64,000 nt of DNA from Cryptoclostridium sp964637365 (GTDB lineage Bacteria; Bacillota; Dehalobacteriia; UBA7702): NCBI GenBank assembly GCA_964637365.1, contig CAZWWH010000005.1, forward strand, positions 24,576 through 88,575, in the 5' to 3' direction. The first letter of the stretch is position 1. Each line of letters begins with the position of its first letter. Below are positions 42,916 through 51,260 of this stretch, piece after piece. Under the pieces are notes generated by a model. That model was not told the DNA's origin and ran no database searches. It worked only from the letters and a program-made list of their open reading frames with translations. The position numbers were made by a program, and so were the translations under genes.

Positions 42916-45900
42916 ATGAAAAAAACACTGATTGTTCTGTTGTTGACGCTGGCCATGGTATTATCCATGGGTGGGGCTGTCCTTGCCGAAGACAGCAGCG
43001 TCTACACAGTGTCGGTAGCTACCAGCGACCTGACCCTGACTGCAACAGACAGCCAAGGAAAGGCTGTGACACTAAAAGACGGCGGTATTGTAGATAGTTA
43101 TCACCAGTATACCTTTGAAGGGGCTCCCGGTACCTACACTTTCTCCGCGGTAGATGAAAAGGGTAGCTGGGGAACGGTGACAATGAAGATGGATGCTGAA
43201 ACATCTTCTGTGGTACTGCGGGCGACGACCTTGGCCGTCAGCACCAAGGTAGACAGCAATTATCTGTCTGCGGATCAGTATCGTATGGAGGTTTTCTGTC
43301 CTACGGATGTTAGCGTAACTCCTGGGATTATTGATGTGGCGGACAATGGCCAAAGCAAGAACCGTTATCTCTTTTATGCCAACGGCAACGCTACCGTATA
43401 TGCCGCTGCGGTCTATCCCGTGGATGAAAGTTTAACCCTCCAGTTTGCGCAGTTATCTAGGGCTGTAACAGTGGGTACCAGCGTTAATGCTTTAACCATG
43501 AGTATGCCCCAGGCCGTGCAGGGAGTATTTACCGTACCCCATGGCGCTGACTTAAAAATTGAAGCAAAATTAGTCAATTATAAAAATATGGAGGTTACCT
43601 CCTTTACCAAGGTGGAAGGAGACACCACCGATACTTATACTTATAAGCTGCCGAAAAGCAATTCCAGCCTTACTTATCGCTGTACTTTGGCGGGGAAGGT
43701 AACCCGCGCCGGGTATTTGACCACTTCGAAAGATTTTGAAAAAGAAATTGTCTTTTCCGATGAAGCTCCGGACGCGCGTCCCGGCTATGCTGCTGATGGT
43801 GGCAGCGGTTATGGCTATGTAGAAGACAGTATGCTGATGAATATCAGCGACAGCAACTATATGGTCATGGCCCAAGGTGATACCTTCCGTATTCGTCCCT
43901 ATCGGGCATGGCAGATCGTAAATAATACTTCCAGCAATTTGATGATTGAGCCTGATTATCATTTTCGTGTGGTAGAAGGCAACTCCGTAACGGTGGACGC
44001 CAAAGGTCTGCTGACGGCTGTAGGAAATGGTGTCAGTGTGGTGGAAGTGACCTATGACGCCATTGATGTCGATGGCTGCGGTATTTACAACGGCATTTAT
44101 GGTGCCGTGGATCCTGACCGCAAAGGCATATTTGTTGTCAATGTCGGCGGCAAAGCTGATTCTTTTGATACCGGTATTAAGTTGACAGAGTTTGATACTG
44201 TCTACCATACTGACAAAGAGGCCGGTTCCTATACCTTTACACCTCCGACAGGGGCAACGGTGGAAGTGAATGGTAGCACTGTGGCCGCTGCAGAGGATGG
44301 CTCTGTGACCCTGCCTTTGCAAAATGGCAACAATATTGTAAAGGTGACCAAGGGAAACGATGTACAGTATCATGTAATTAAATGTAAAGAAGTTACCATC
44401 AATATTAAGAACACCACCAATCCTGATGCTACTGTGGTGAAACAAGGCGATACCCTTGAGATCTCCTTTGAAGGATTATCCATGCCGATTCCCAAAATGA
44501 GCGGGATCTATAACCCCGGTTATATGGGAACTGCCCGTGTGCTTTATGAAATTGCCGGCGGCGGTTCTATGGGCAGCAAAGGTGTGCAGTATAATCTTAT
44601 TTCCAGCAATACCATCAGCGCTACCATGTGGCAAAGCGGAACTTGCCATTTGCAGAATGGGCATATCAGCTTAACCAGTATGGGGGATCCATTTGGTGAG
44701 CACCGCACCATTGATGATAGTGGACGTGGTGCCAACTTTAACGCATTGGAACGAAGCGGAGAGTTTAGTCCTCTGCCAGATATCTCCATTGAAGTAGAAC
44801 CCAACAGTGAAGTGGTATTTCCTGAAAATTTCAGCGATCTTTCCAAATTGGTCATGTACCATGGTACCAGCTCTTTTGTGTGCAGCTTCAGCAAATCCTT
44901 GAGTGCCACGGCTGCCAAACCCATTGATCCTAACACCGTCGTGACCTTCACCTCGGCGAAATGGAAAGAAACCTACGATATGGTAGCCACTGCTACGACT
45001 TCACAACCGCAGGTGGATATTACGGTTCAGTATGGCCATGGCACAGAAGGCGACGGCGGCACCGCCAAGCTGTTGTCCGGCGTGAAAGGCACTTTGGGAA
45101 CAGGTATTATCAGCGCTGACAAAGTGAATTATCTGGATTTTGTGGTGACTCCCACCGACGAATCCCTGGGTAGTCCTAAAACCTACTCCATCTTAGCTTA
45201 CAACACTGACACGGTGAAAAATCCCGGATTGAAAGATATCACTTTGTCTATGGAAGAAGGCGTGACATTAGAAGCTGGCCAAGGCGTTTTAAGCTCCGAC
45301 AAAGGAGAAGGCTTCTTCCTCTCCCAACGTGAATATGTTGCTGAGGTTCCCTGTGACGTAAGCAAGGTGACTTTGAACTGGACAGCCATCAACGCTGCCA
45401 GCAAGGTAAAAATCAATGGCACTGAAATTGTTGAGGAAGCCTCTTCGGAAGTATTGCTTACCTCTGGAGAAAACAAAATTACTTTGGAAACCACCGCTGC
45501 CGATGGCAGTGAGGCTATTGTTTATACGATCAACGTCACCAGAGCGCCGAAGCCCGAAGCTCCCCTCAATGATTTGCGGGTATACAATGCTTATTCCATC
45601 AGTGCTTCCACAGCTTTACTCCAATACTCTACGGACAATTACGGCGACAATATTCCCCGTTTTGACGCCAACACCAGAGAGTATAACTTGGCGCAGCAAA
45701 TGGATGGAGCATCCTTCTATCTTCGTTCCAAATTTGATACCACTTATCAAACAACAGTGTCTGTCAACGGCGGCAATGCTGTTGAAATCAAAAATGATTC
45801 TTATAAGTCCTTTTCCTTATCTGCCGGTAAAAATAAGGTAGTCATTACCGTGACACCTCCAGAAGACAGCGAGTACGGTGTGGGCCAATATACACTTTAT

Positions 45901-48315
45901 GTGGACTATTTACCCTGTGTTACCTCAATGCCTTTGAAAATAGACGGTGTCGCCCTCGATTTGGAGCCGGCCTTTAAAAAGGATATTAATCAGTACAACG
46001 CAGTAATTCTTGATAGTGCAAAGACCTTGACCATCGATAGGGCTTACACCAAATCAACGAATACCGTGAAGGTCAACGGGAAAGAGTACAATGGCGGCTA
46101 TTTCAGCTGCGATGTGGATATTACAGATTTGGATAAGATCGAAGTCGCCGTTAGCGGCGGCAGTGGTGAAAATGCCTTGAGCAATACTTATACCATTAAC
46201 CTGAAAAAGGCTACTACTGGCTATCTCACCATGAATGTGACTCCCACCGACGCTACGGTTAAGATTTTGGATGCCAAAGGGAATGAAGTAAAGCCCGATG
46301 AAAACGGTAAATATGCCGGTATGTTCACGGAAAAGGTTTATACCTATTCGGTTATGAAGGAAGGATATATTCCTGCCAAAGGTACTGTGCCTCAGGAAGC
46401 AGCTCCCGTGATCAATGTTGATCTGGAAAAGGCCGTTCCCATGGATATCACCTTCAGTGTCCAGGATGGCAACCGTTATCTTATGTCCCGTCAGACAGTG
46501 AAACCTGTGGCAGGGTTGGCAGAGCTTTACGGCTACTCTTATGGCGATAATGTAAAACCTGCCGACGTGACTGCTTTAGACGCCTTGGTAGCTGCTCATA
46601 TTGCTTACTATGGCGATGAATTTACTCCTGAAACTGCCCAAGATTTCCTTGATATTGCGGAAAACAGCGGCATGATTCGGAGAATGTTTGAGAAGGAATC
46701 CTCCAGTTTGGGCTTTGCCGTCAACGGGCGCTGCCCCAATGATGGTGTACAGGTAGGGAATGGTTATACCGGTTATGCTGTTCATCAAGGGGTAATCAGT
46801 GCCAATGATGTTGTGGAATTTTTCTTCTATCAGGACAGCTACTGGAGTGACCAGTATGTATGGTTTGAACAGAATGGCAAAAAGACTGAAGCTGTTACCG
46901 TGGCACAGGGGGAACCTGTGACCTTATCCCTCCGGGGCTTCCCCTATGGTTATTACAGCTACGCTACGGAAGAATACATCGCTATGATGACCAGCGATAT
47001 TGCCAATGCTCAGATTTCCAAGGTAAATATGAGTAACGGTCGTTTGGTCGCCATCAAAGATGCAGTCACTGGCAGTGACGGCGAAGCTCGTGGCAAGGTG
47101 ACTCTGACCTTTGACAAAGCCGGAACTTATGTCATTTCTGCCAAAGGCGCTGACTCCAATAATTATCTCATCTCACCTTGGTGCGTGGTGACCGTTACGG
47201 AGCAGGGTTCTCAAACCGTGATTGCTATGGTCGAAGCCTTGCCGGAGACCATTACCGCAGAACAAAAAGCCGATGTGGAAGCTGCTCGCAAAGCTTACGA
47301 TGCTTTGAGCGATGAACAAAAGGATTTAATTCCTGATAATATCCTCAAAAAATTAGAGGATGCGGAAAACGCTCTTAGCGCTTTGGAGGACGCTTCGGCA
47401 CAGAGTGTGGTTAAAATGATTCAGGCTTTGCCTGCTCCTCATAAAGTGACTGTCAATGATGAGGAAGCTGTAAAGGCCGCCAGAGCTGCTTATGAAGGTC
47501 TCAGTGCCGGCGAAAAAGCCAAGGTTACCAATGTGTCCCGTTTGGAAGAAATTGAAGACGCTTTAAGTGGCCTAAAGGTAAAAGCCGTAAACGACGCCAT
47601 CAATGCCTTGCCTGACCAAGTTACCTTGGAGAATAAGAACGCGGTGGAAGCTGCTCGCGAAGCCTACGACGCCTTGAGTGACAAGGAAAAAGGCGAAATT
47701 GCTGAGGAAACCTTGGCTAAATTGATCCAGGCTGAAGAGGCCTTAAAAAATACTCCCCACACCTTACCTTTCAGCGATGTTGCGGAAACCCAGTGGTTCT
47801 ATCAAGATGTGGTTTACGTTTATGAAAATAATATTATGAGGGGCATGACTGACACCGTGTTTGGCCCTCAAGAATCCATGACCCGCGGGCAATTCGTTGC
47901 CATTTTAGGCCGTATGTCTGGAGTGGAGGACAGCAATCCGAAAACTCCCGTTGAAACCAAATTTGGTGATGTGAAAGCGACTGCTTATTATGCGGCTCAC
48001 ATTGCCTGGGCTACGGAAAAGGGTATTGTCAATGGTGTTTCGGAAAGCGCCTTTGCTCCTGAAGAAAAAGTGACCAGAGAGCAGATGGCTGCGATGATGG
48101 CTCGCTATGGAGAAGCTATGGGCATTGATTTGCCTGCAGCCGACGGAAATGCCTTTGCCGATGATGGAAAAATTTCCGCATATGCAAAAGAGGCAGTTTA
48201 CCGCATGAAAGCTGCTGGAATCCTTCAAGGTCAAGGAGGGAATCTCTTTAATCCCAAAGGCAACGCCAATCGAGGCGAAGCTGCCAAAGTGATCCATCTT
48301 TTCATGGAGCTTTAA
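42916..48315 (+). CDS. Large B12-riboswitch-controlled SLH surface protein
   Basis: 1799 residues from the ATG at 42916, chosen because AAAGGAAAG and a signal peptide (1-24, ending AVLA) begin there. A long beta-rich region includes a Big_2-like segment (VDAKGLLTAVGNG, ~375). Cadherin-like beta-sandwich repeats follow (~765-1100; LKDITLSME...VNGTE pattern), then a PEGA-like domain (~1100-1175). At ~1175-1320 lies a DUF4430/transcobalamin-like segment: a TALDALVAAHIAYYG helix, SSLGFAVNGRCPNDG and DVVEFFFYQDSYWSD. Three ~60-residue ALPxxx helical repeats follow (~1435-1613), then three SLH repeats (1617-1799). The upstream riboswitch suggests a role in capturing corrinoids at the cell surface; this is inference. 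Confidence 0.85.
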   Translation: MKKTLIVLLLTLAMVLSMGGAVLAEDSSVYTVSVATSDLTLTATDSQGKAVTLKDGGIVDSYHQYTFEGAPGTYTFSAVDEKGSWGTVTMKMDAETSSVVLRATTLAVSTKVDSNYLSADQYRMEVFCPTDVSVTPGIIDVADNGQSKNRYLFYANGNATVYAAAVYPVDESLTLQFAQLSRAVTVGTSVNALTMSMPQAVQGVFTVPHGADLKIEAKLVNYKNMEVTSFTKVEGDTTDTYTYKLPKSNSSLTYRCTLAGKVTRAGYLTTSKDFEKEIVFSDEAPDARPGYAADGGSGYGYVEDSMLMNISDSNYMVMAQGDTFRIRPYRAWQIVNNTSSNLMIEPDYHFRVVEGNSVTVDAKGLLTAVGNGVSVVEVTYDAIDVDGCGIYNGIYGAVDPDRKGIFVVNVGGKADSFDTGIKLTEFDTVYHTDKEAGSYTFTPPTGATVEVNGSTVAAAEDGSVTLPLQNGNNIVKVTKGNDVQYHVIKCKEVTINIKNTTNPDATVVKQGDTLEISFEGLSMPIPKMSGIYNPGYMGTARVLYEIAGGGSMGSKGVQYNLISSNTISATMWQSGTCHLQNGHISLTSMGDPFGEHRTIDDSGRGANFNALERSGEFSPLPDISIEVEPNSEVVFPENFSDLSKLVMYHGTSSFVCSFSKSLSATAAKPIDPNTVVTFTSAKWKETYDMVATATTSQPQVDITVQYGHGTEGDGGTAKLLSGVKGTLGTGIISADKVNYLDFVVTPTDESLGSPKTYSILAYNTDTVKNPGLKDITLSMEEGVTLEAGQGVLSSDKGEGFFLSQREYVAEVPCDVSKVTLNWTAINAASKVKINGTEIVEEASSEVLLTSGENKITLETTAADGSEAIVYTINVTRAPKPEAPLNDLRVYNAYSISASTALLQYSTDNYGDNIPRFDANTREYNLAQQMDGASFYLRSKFDTTYQTTVSVNGGNAVEIKNDSYKSFSLSAGKNKVVITVTPPEDSEYGVGQYTLYVDYLPCVTSMPLKIDGVALDLEPAFKKDINQYNAVILDSAKTLTIDRAYTKSTNTVKVNGKEYNGGYFSCDVDITDLDKIEVAVSGGSGENALSNTYTINLKKATTGYLTMNVTPTDATVKILDAKGNEVKPDENGKYAGMFTEKVYTYSVMKEGYIPAKGTVPQEAAPVINVDLEKAVPMDITFSVQDGNRYLMSRQTVKPVAGLAELYGYSYGDNVKPADVTALDALVAAHIAYYGDEFTPETAQDFLDIAENSGMIRRMFEKESSSLGFAVNGRCPNDGVQVGNGYTGYAVHQGVISANDVVEFFFYQDSYWSDQYVWFEQNGKKTEAVTVAQGEPVTLSLRGFPYGYYSYATEEYIAMMTSDIANAQISKVNMSNGRLVAIKDAVTGSDGEARGKVTLTFDKAGTYVISAKGADSNNYLISPWCVVTVTEQGSQTVIAMVEALPETITAEQKADVEAARKAYDALSDEQKDLIPDNILKKLEDAENALSALEDASAQSVVKMIQALPAPHKVTVNDEEAVKAARAAYEGLSAGEKAKVTNVSRLEEIEDALSGLKVKAVNDAINALPDQVTLENKNAVEAAREAYDALSDKEKGEIAEETLAKLIQAEEALKNTPHTLPFSDVAETQWFYQDVVYVYENNIMRGMTDTVFGPQESMTRGQFVAILGRMSGVEDSNPKTPVETKFGDVKATAYYAAHIAWATEKGIVNGVSESAFAPEEKVTREQMAAMMARYGEAMGIDLPAADGNAFADDGKISAYAKEAVYRMKAAGILQGQGGNLFNPKGNANRGEAAKVIHLFMEL

Positions 48316-48338
48316 AATCAGCAAAATTATGAAATGTA

Positions 48339-48373
48339 GAGACAGCCTGCGGGCTGTCTCTTTTCTTTTTTTG
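48339..48373 (+). terminator. Terminator of the large SLH gene
   Basis: GAGACAGCC (48339-48347), TGCG loop, GGCTGTCTC (48352-48360), then TTTTCTTTTTTTG: a classic strong terminator. Confidence 0.9.
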
Positions 48374-48468
48374 ATTTATGGCTGTATGATCCCCATATCT
48401 GATGAAATAAATGATTGAGTTATTATCCGTTAATGCTGTGATAAAAAGAATCAAGGAGCGTGACCTTA

Positions 48469-48591
48469 TGAATGAAGCGGGGATCATTGATTGGACTGAG
48501 CAGCAATATTCCTTGCAATTTTGGTAATTATTGTAACCTCTATTCCTGCCAAAGCATGGATCTATCACACCATTAAATGATTTAGTTTGTC
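48469..48591 (+). pseudogene. Possible small membrane-protein gene, frameshifted
   Basis: An ATG at 48469 with a strong AAGGAG 8 bases upstream opens a frame of only 19 codons (MNEAGIIDWTEQQYSLQFW). In another frame the overlapping bases encode AAIFLAILVIIVTSIPAKAW then IYHTIK and a stop, a perfect single membrane helix with basic end. One indel near 48500 would join them into a ~36-residue membrane peptide. The rest of the gap 48374-48761 holds no other gene I can support. Confidence 0.35.
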
Positions 48592-48686
48592 GCTTTCATC
48601 GTAGGCAGCGTTTTTGTGACTTACGATTTTTCCAGGAAACCATGGAATGAGAGAAGAAACAGAAGGCGGCTCTTTGGACAAATTCT

Positions 48687-48715
48687 GCATAAATTCCTCT
48701 GTTTTACAGATACTA
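48687..48715 (+). promoter_or_regulatory. Possible sigma-G-type promoter of spoVT
   Basis: GCATAA (48687-48692) and GATACTA (48709-48715) are 16 bases apart and resemble the forespore sigma-G pattern (GnATR / CATnnTA) that controls spoVT in Bacillus. The match is partial. Confidence 0.35.
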
Positions 48716-48761
48716 CATTTACTTGAAAAAATGTTAACACTGCAAACGGAGGAGTTTTTAT

Positions 48762-49325
48762 ATGAAAGCAACAGGAATTGTGCGAAGAATCGATGATCTG
48801 GGCCGCGTGGTCATCCCCAAAGAAATACGGCGTACCATGCGCATTAAGGAAGGAGACCCTTTGGAAATCTTCGTAGACCGTGAAGGGGAAGTGATTCTGA
48901 AAAAATATTCTCCCATTAGCGAATTGGGAGATTTTGCTCGGGAATATGCCGGCGCTTTGAGTGAAACGTTAGGCACCACCGTGCTGATTGGCGACAGGGA
49001 CTCCATTATTGCGGTGAGCGGCGGTTCCAAAAAGGAATTTTTGGATAAAAATATTGGCTCTATTGTGGAAAAGGTTATGGATGACCGCAGAACCTTGCTG
49101 GTCAACCGTATTCAGGAGGAAGTGGATAAAAATTATCTATCCCTCATTGATAGCGATGAGCCCAATGACATTACAGCCTTTTGTATCGCCCCCATTATCC
49201 CCATGGGCGATGTCATTGGTACGGTGATTATTTGTTCCAAGGATCCCAAAGCCAATATGGGGGATTTGGAACAGAAGCTGGCGGAGACTGCCGCTGGTTT
49301 TTTGGCCAAGCAGTTGGAACAGTAA
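48762..49325 (+). CDS. spoVT: SpoVT, AbrB-family sporulation regulator with GAF domain
   Basis: 187 residues, with GGAGGAG upstream of the ATG at 48762. The N-terminal swapped-hairpin AbrB DNA-binding domain (KATGIVRRIDDLGRVVIPKE, residues 2-50) is followed by a GAF-like domain (~55-187). Length and architecture match SpoVT, which adjusts forespore gene expression under sigma-G. Its presence, with spoVG, supports an endospore former. AbrB and Abh lack the GAF domain. Confidence 0.93.
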   Translation: MKATGIVRRIDDLGRVVIPKEIRRTMRIKEGDPLEIFVDREGEVILKKYSPISELGDFAREYAGALSETLGTTVLIGDRDSIIAVSGGSKKEFLDKNIGSIVEKVMDDRRTLLVNRIQEEVDKNYLSLIDSDEPNDITAFCIAPIIPMGDVIGTVIICSKDPKANMGDLEQKLAETAAGFLAKQLEQ

Positions 49326-49383
49326 GTTGTATCTCATCAATGGTTTATGATTAAGCCGGAGCAGCTCTTTGTTTGTTTTGCAC

Positions 49384-49412
49384 TTGACAGGAAATGGCAG
49401 TGCGGGTATAAT
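49384..49412 (+). promoter_or_regulatory. Consensus promoter of the ABC-F leader
   Basis: TTGACA (49384-49389), exactly 17 bases, TATAAT (49407-49412): a perfect sigma-A consensus. It drives a ~235-base leader before the ABC-F gene. Confidence 0.9.
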
Positions 49413-49445
49413 AACGGTGAAATATGAAAGAATGGAGATGAAAGG

Positions 49446-49466
49446 ATGCGTAATTTTTCTTGCTAA
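49446..49466 (+). CDS. Six-codon leader peptide (uORF) of the ABC-F gene
   Basis: ATG at 49446 with GGAG and AAAGG upstream opens Met-Arg-Asn-Phe-Ser-Cys then TAA. It lies ~27 bases after the predicted start site and ~140 bases before a terminator that precedes the ABC-F gene. Such short ORFs sense stalled ribosomes in leaders of inducible antibiotic-resistance genes. Function is inferred from layout. Confidence 0.5.
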   Translation: MRNFSC

Positions 49467-49603
49467 CAATTGATGGTATGCCCTGGAGGGAGCGGGACTC
49501 CCTGTATTTGGCGTACTGAGCAGGAAAGTTACGTTTAAATTTCATGGTCGTATGATATAAGGTGAGGAATCTTTGGAGGTTCCTTTGTCGTGAATGCAAT
49601 TTG

Positions 49604-49636
49604 ACCGCAGGAATGTACTTTCCTGCGGTATTTTTG
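49604..49636 (+). terminator. Attenuator terminator before the ABC-F gene
   Basis: ACCGCAGGAA (49604-49613) pairs with TTCCTGCGGT (49620-49629) around a 6-base loop, followed by ATTTTTG, only a few bases before the SD GGAGG of the ABC-F gene. A TTCCT at 49580-49584 could pair either with AGGAA at ~49565 or with the AGGAA of the terminator, offering an antiterminator. Confidence 0.75.
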
Positions 49637-49654
49637 TGTTTGGAGGTATGCCGT

Positions 49655-51145
49655 ATGACCGCGATTTTTGTAAATGATTTGACTTTTGCCTATGATGGCA
49701 GTGATGATGTGATTTTTGACCATGTGAATTTGGCTTTAGACAGCAAATGGAAGCTAGGGCTCATTGGACGGAACGGCCGTGGAAAAACCACCTTTCTCCA
49801 CCTTTTGGAGGGGAGCTTAAACCATGGCGGCGCGATTGTTTCTTCGGTTCCCTTTTTCTACTTCTCTTTTGTTCCTCGGGATATTAAGACTTTGACGTTG
49901 GAGGTTGTGGAAGACCTTTCCAACGCCTTACTGTGGCAGATTCAGCGGGAGCTTTCGTTCTTACAGATGGAGGATGAGGTACTTTACCGACCTTTTGACA
50001 CTTTGAGCCATGGAGAGCGCACCAAGGTACTTTTAGCAGCGTTGTTTTTAAAGGAGGATGGTTTTTTACTGATTGACGAACCGACCAATCATTTGGATAT
50101 TGAGGGGCGAAAGGTCGTTTCCGATTATCTCAACCGCAAGGAAGGGTTCATCGTGGTGTCCCATGACCGCGCTTTTCTTGATGGATGCGTGAATTATACA
50201 TTATCCATTGAGCGCAATGGAATACGGGTGCGGAAAGGAACTTTTTCCCAATGGCAAACAGAAAAAGATATGGAGGACGCATGGGAAATTGCCGAGCATG
50301 AAAAACATCGGCGAGAGACGAAACGACTTTCTGACGCCGCCAGGAGAGCGGAACAATGGTCAATAGTAACGGAGAAATCGAAAAAGAAGAAGAATGGTCC
50401 TTCCAATAGTGGTTCTGGCAAGCTTGACCGAGGGTATTTGGGACATCAGGCCGCAAAAATGATGAAGCGGGCCAAAACCATTGAGACCAGAAGAGAGGAA
50501 GCCTTAGAGCAGCAGAAGGCATTGTTGAAGAATCTGGACACCGCCGAAGTATTAAAAATGCACCCTTTGGCATATCATGGGGAGCGATTAGCCTATGGCC
50601 GGGGATTGATATTCTCTTATGATAAAAAACAGATTTGCGGGCCATTATCTTTTGAGTTATGCCGTGGCGACCGATGGGTGTTACAGGGCAGAAATGGCGC
50701 GGGGAAAAGTACTTTTTTGCAGCTCTTGGTGGGGAATTGTCAAGCGCAATGGCAGGGAGAATTTTCCATGGGAAGTAATATTACGATCTCCTATGTGCCT
50801 CAAGACGCCGATGGCCTGGATGGCACAGTTCATGCGATGGCGAAGGTTTGGGGAATTGATGAAACCTTGTGGATCACCAATATGCGGAAGCTCGGTATAG
50901 AACGCCGCCAATTTGAACGAGATTTATCAGAGTGGAGCAGCGGCCAAAAGAAAAAGGCCATGTTGGCTAGAAGTCTCAGTGAAGAGGCTCATTTATATCT
51001 TTGGGATGAACCGTTAAATTATCTTGACTTTATTTCCAGACTTCAACTGGAGGAATTGCTGAAGCAGTACGGTCCCACCCTGGTTCTGGTGGAGCATGAC
51101 GCGGCCTTTTGTAGAGAAATTGCTACCAAAGAATTGTTGTTTTAA
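49655..51145 (+). CDS. Lsa-like ABC-F ATPase (probable ribosomal-protection antibiotic resistance)
   Basis: 496 residues from the ATG at 49655 with GGAGG upstream; the frame upstream runs through the attenuator. Two ABC domains without membrane helices are present: Walker A GRNGRGKTTF near residue 40 and GRNGAGKSTF near 350; signatures LSHGERTK and WSSGQKKK; Walker B LLIDEPTNHLD and LYLWDEPLNYLD. The N-terminal LTFAYDG...DSKWKLGLIGRNGRGKTT and the ~500-residue length resemble Lsa/Vga-type ARE ABC-F proteins, which displace lincosamides, streptogramin A and pleuromutilins from the ribosome. The long linker (~185-310) is charged and Lys/Arg-rich, as expected for the antibiotic-resistance domain. 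The leader layout fits drug-induced expression. Confidence 0.82.
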   Translation: MTAIFVNDLTFAYDGSDDVIFDHVNLALDSKWKLGLIGRNGRGKTTFLHLLEGSLNHGGAIVSSVPFFYFSFVPRDIKTLTLEVVEDLSNALLWQIQRELSFLQMEDEVLYRPFDTLSHGERTKVLLAALFLKEDGFLLIDEPTNHLDIEGRKVVSDYLNRKEGFIVVSHDRAFLDGCVNYTLSIERNGIRVRKGTFSQWQTEKDMEDAWEIAEHEKHRRETKRLSDAARRAEQWSIVTEKSKKKKNGPSNSGSGKLDRGYLGHQAAKMMKRAKTIETRREEALEQQKALLKNLDTAEVLKMHPLAYHGERLAYGRGLIFSYDKKQICGPLSFELCRGDRWVLQGRNGAGKSTFLQLLVGNCQAQWQGEFSMGSNITISYVPQDADGLDGTVHAMAKVWGIDETLWITNMRKLGIERRQFERDLSEWSSGQKKKAMLARSLSEEAHLYLWDEPLNYLDFISRLQLEELLKQYGPTLVLVEHDAAFCREIATKELLF

Positions 51146-51206
51146 AAATGCCCAGCTGCACCCGGAAAATCAAGCTAAAATTTATATCATCAGAAAAGAA
51201 TGAATG

Positions 51207-51238
51207 AAAAGCCGTATCCAGAAGGATGCGGCTTTTTT
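51207..51238 (+). terminator. Terminator between the ABC-F gene and the phage cluster
   Basis: AAAAGCCGTATCC (51207-51219) pairs with GGATGCGGCTTTT (51224-51236, one G-U) around an AGAA loop and ends in a T run. It stands directly before the AAGGAG of the terminase gene, so it ends ABC-F transcription and may also attenuate the phage operon. Confidence 0.8.
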
Positions 51239-51260
51239 ATGGAAGAAAGGAGACATGTCC

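Noticed and set aside
43570..44445. Minus-strand ORF of 291 codons inside the large surface protein
   Set aside because: Antisense shadow of the long beta-rich gene; no RBS or recognisable domain.
51146..51260. Attachment site at the left edge of the phage cluster
   Set aside because: No tRNA gene or direct repeat is visible here, and the right boundary lies outside the window, so an att pair cannot be tested.
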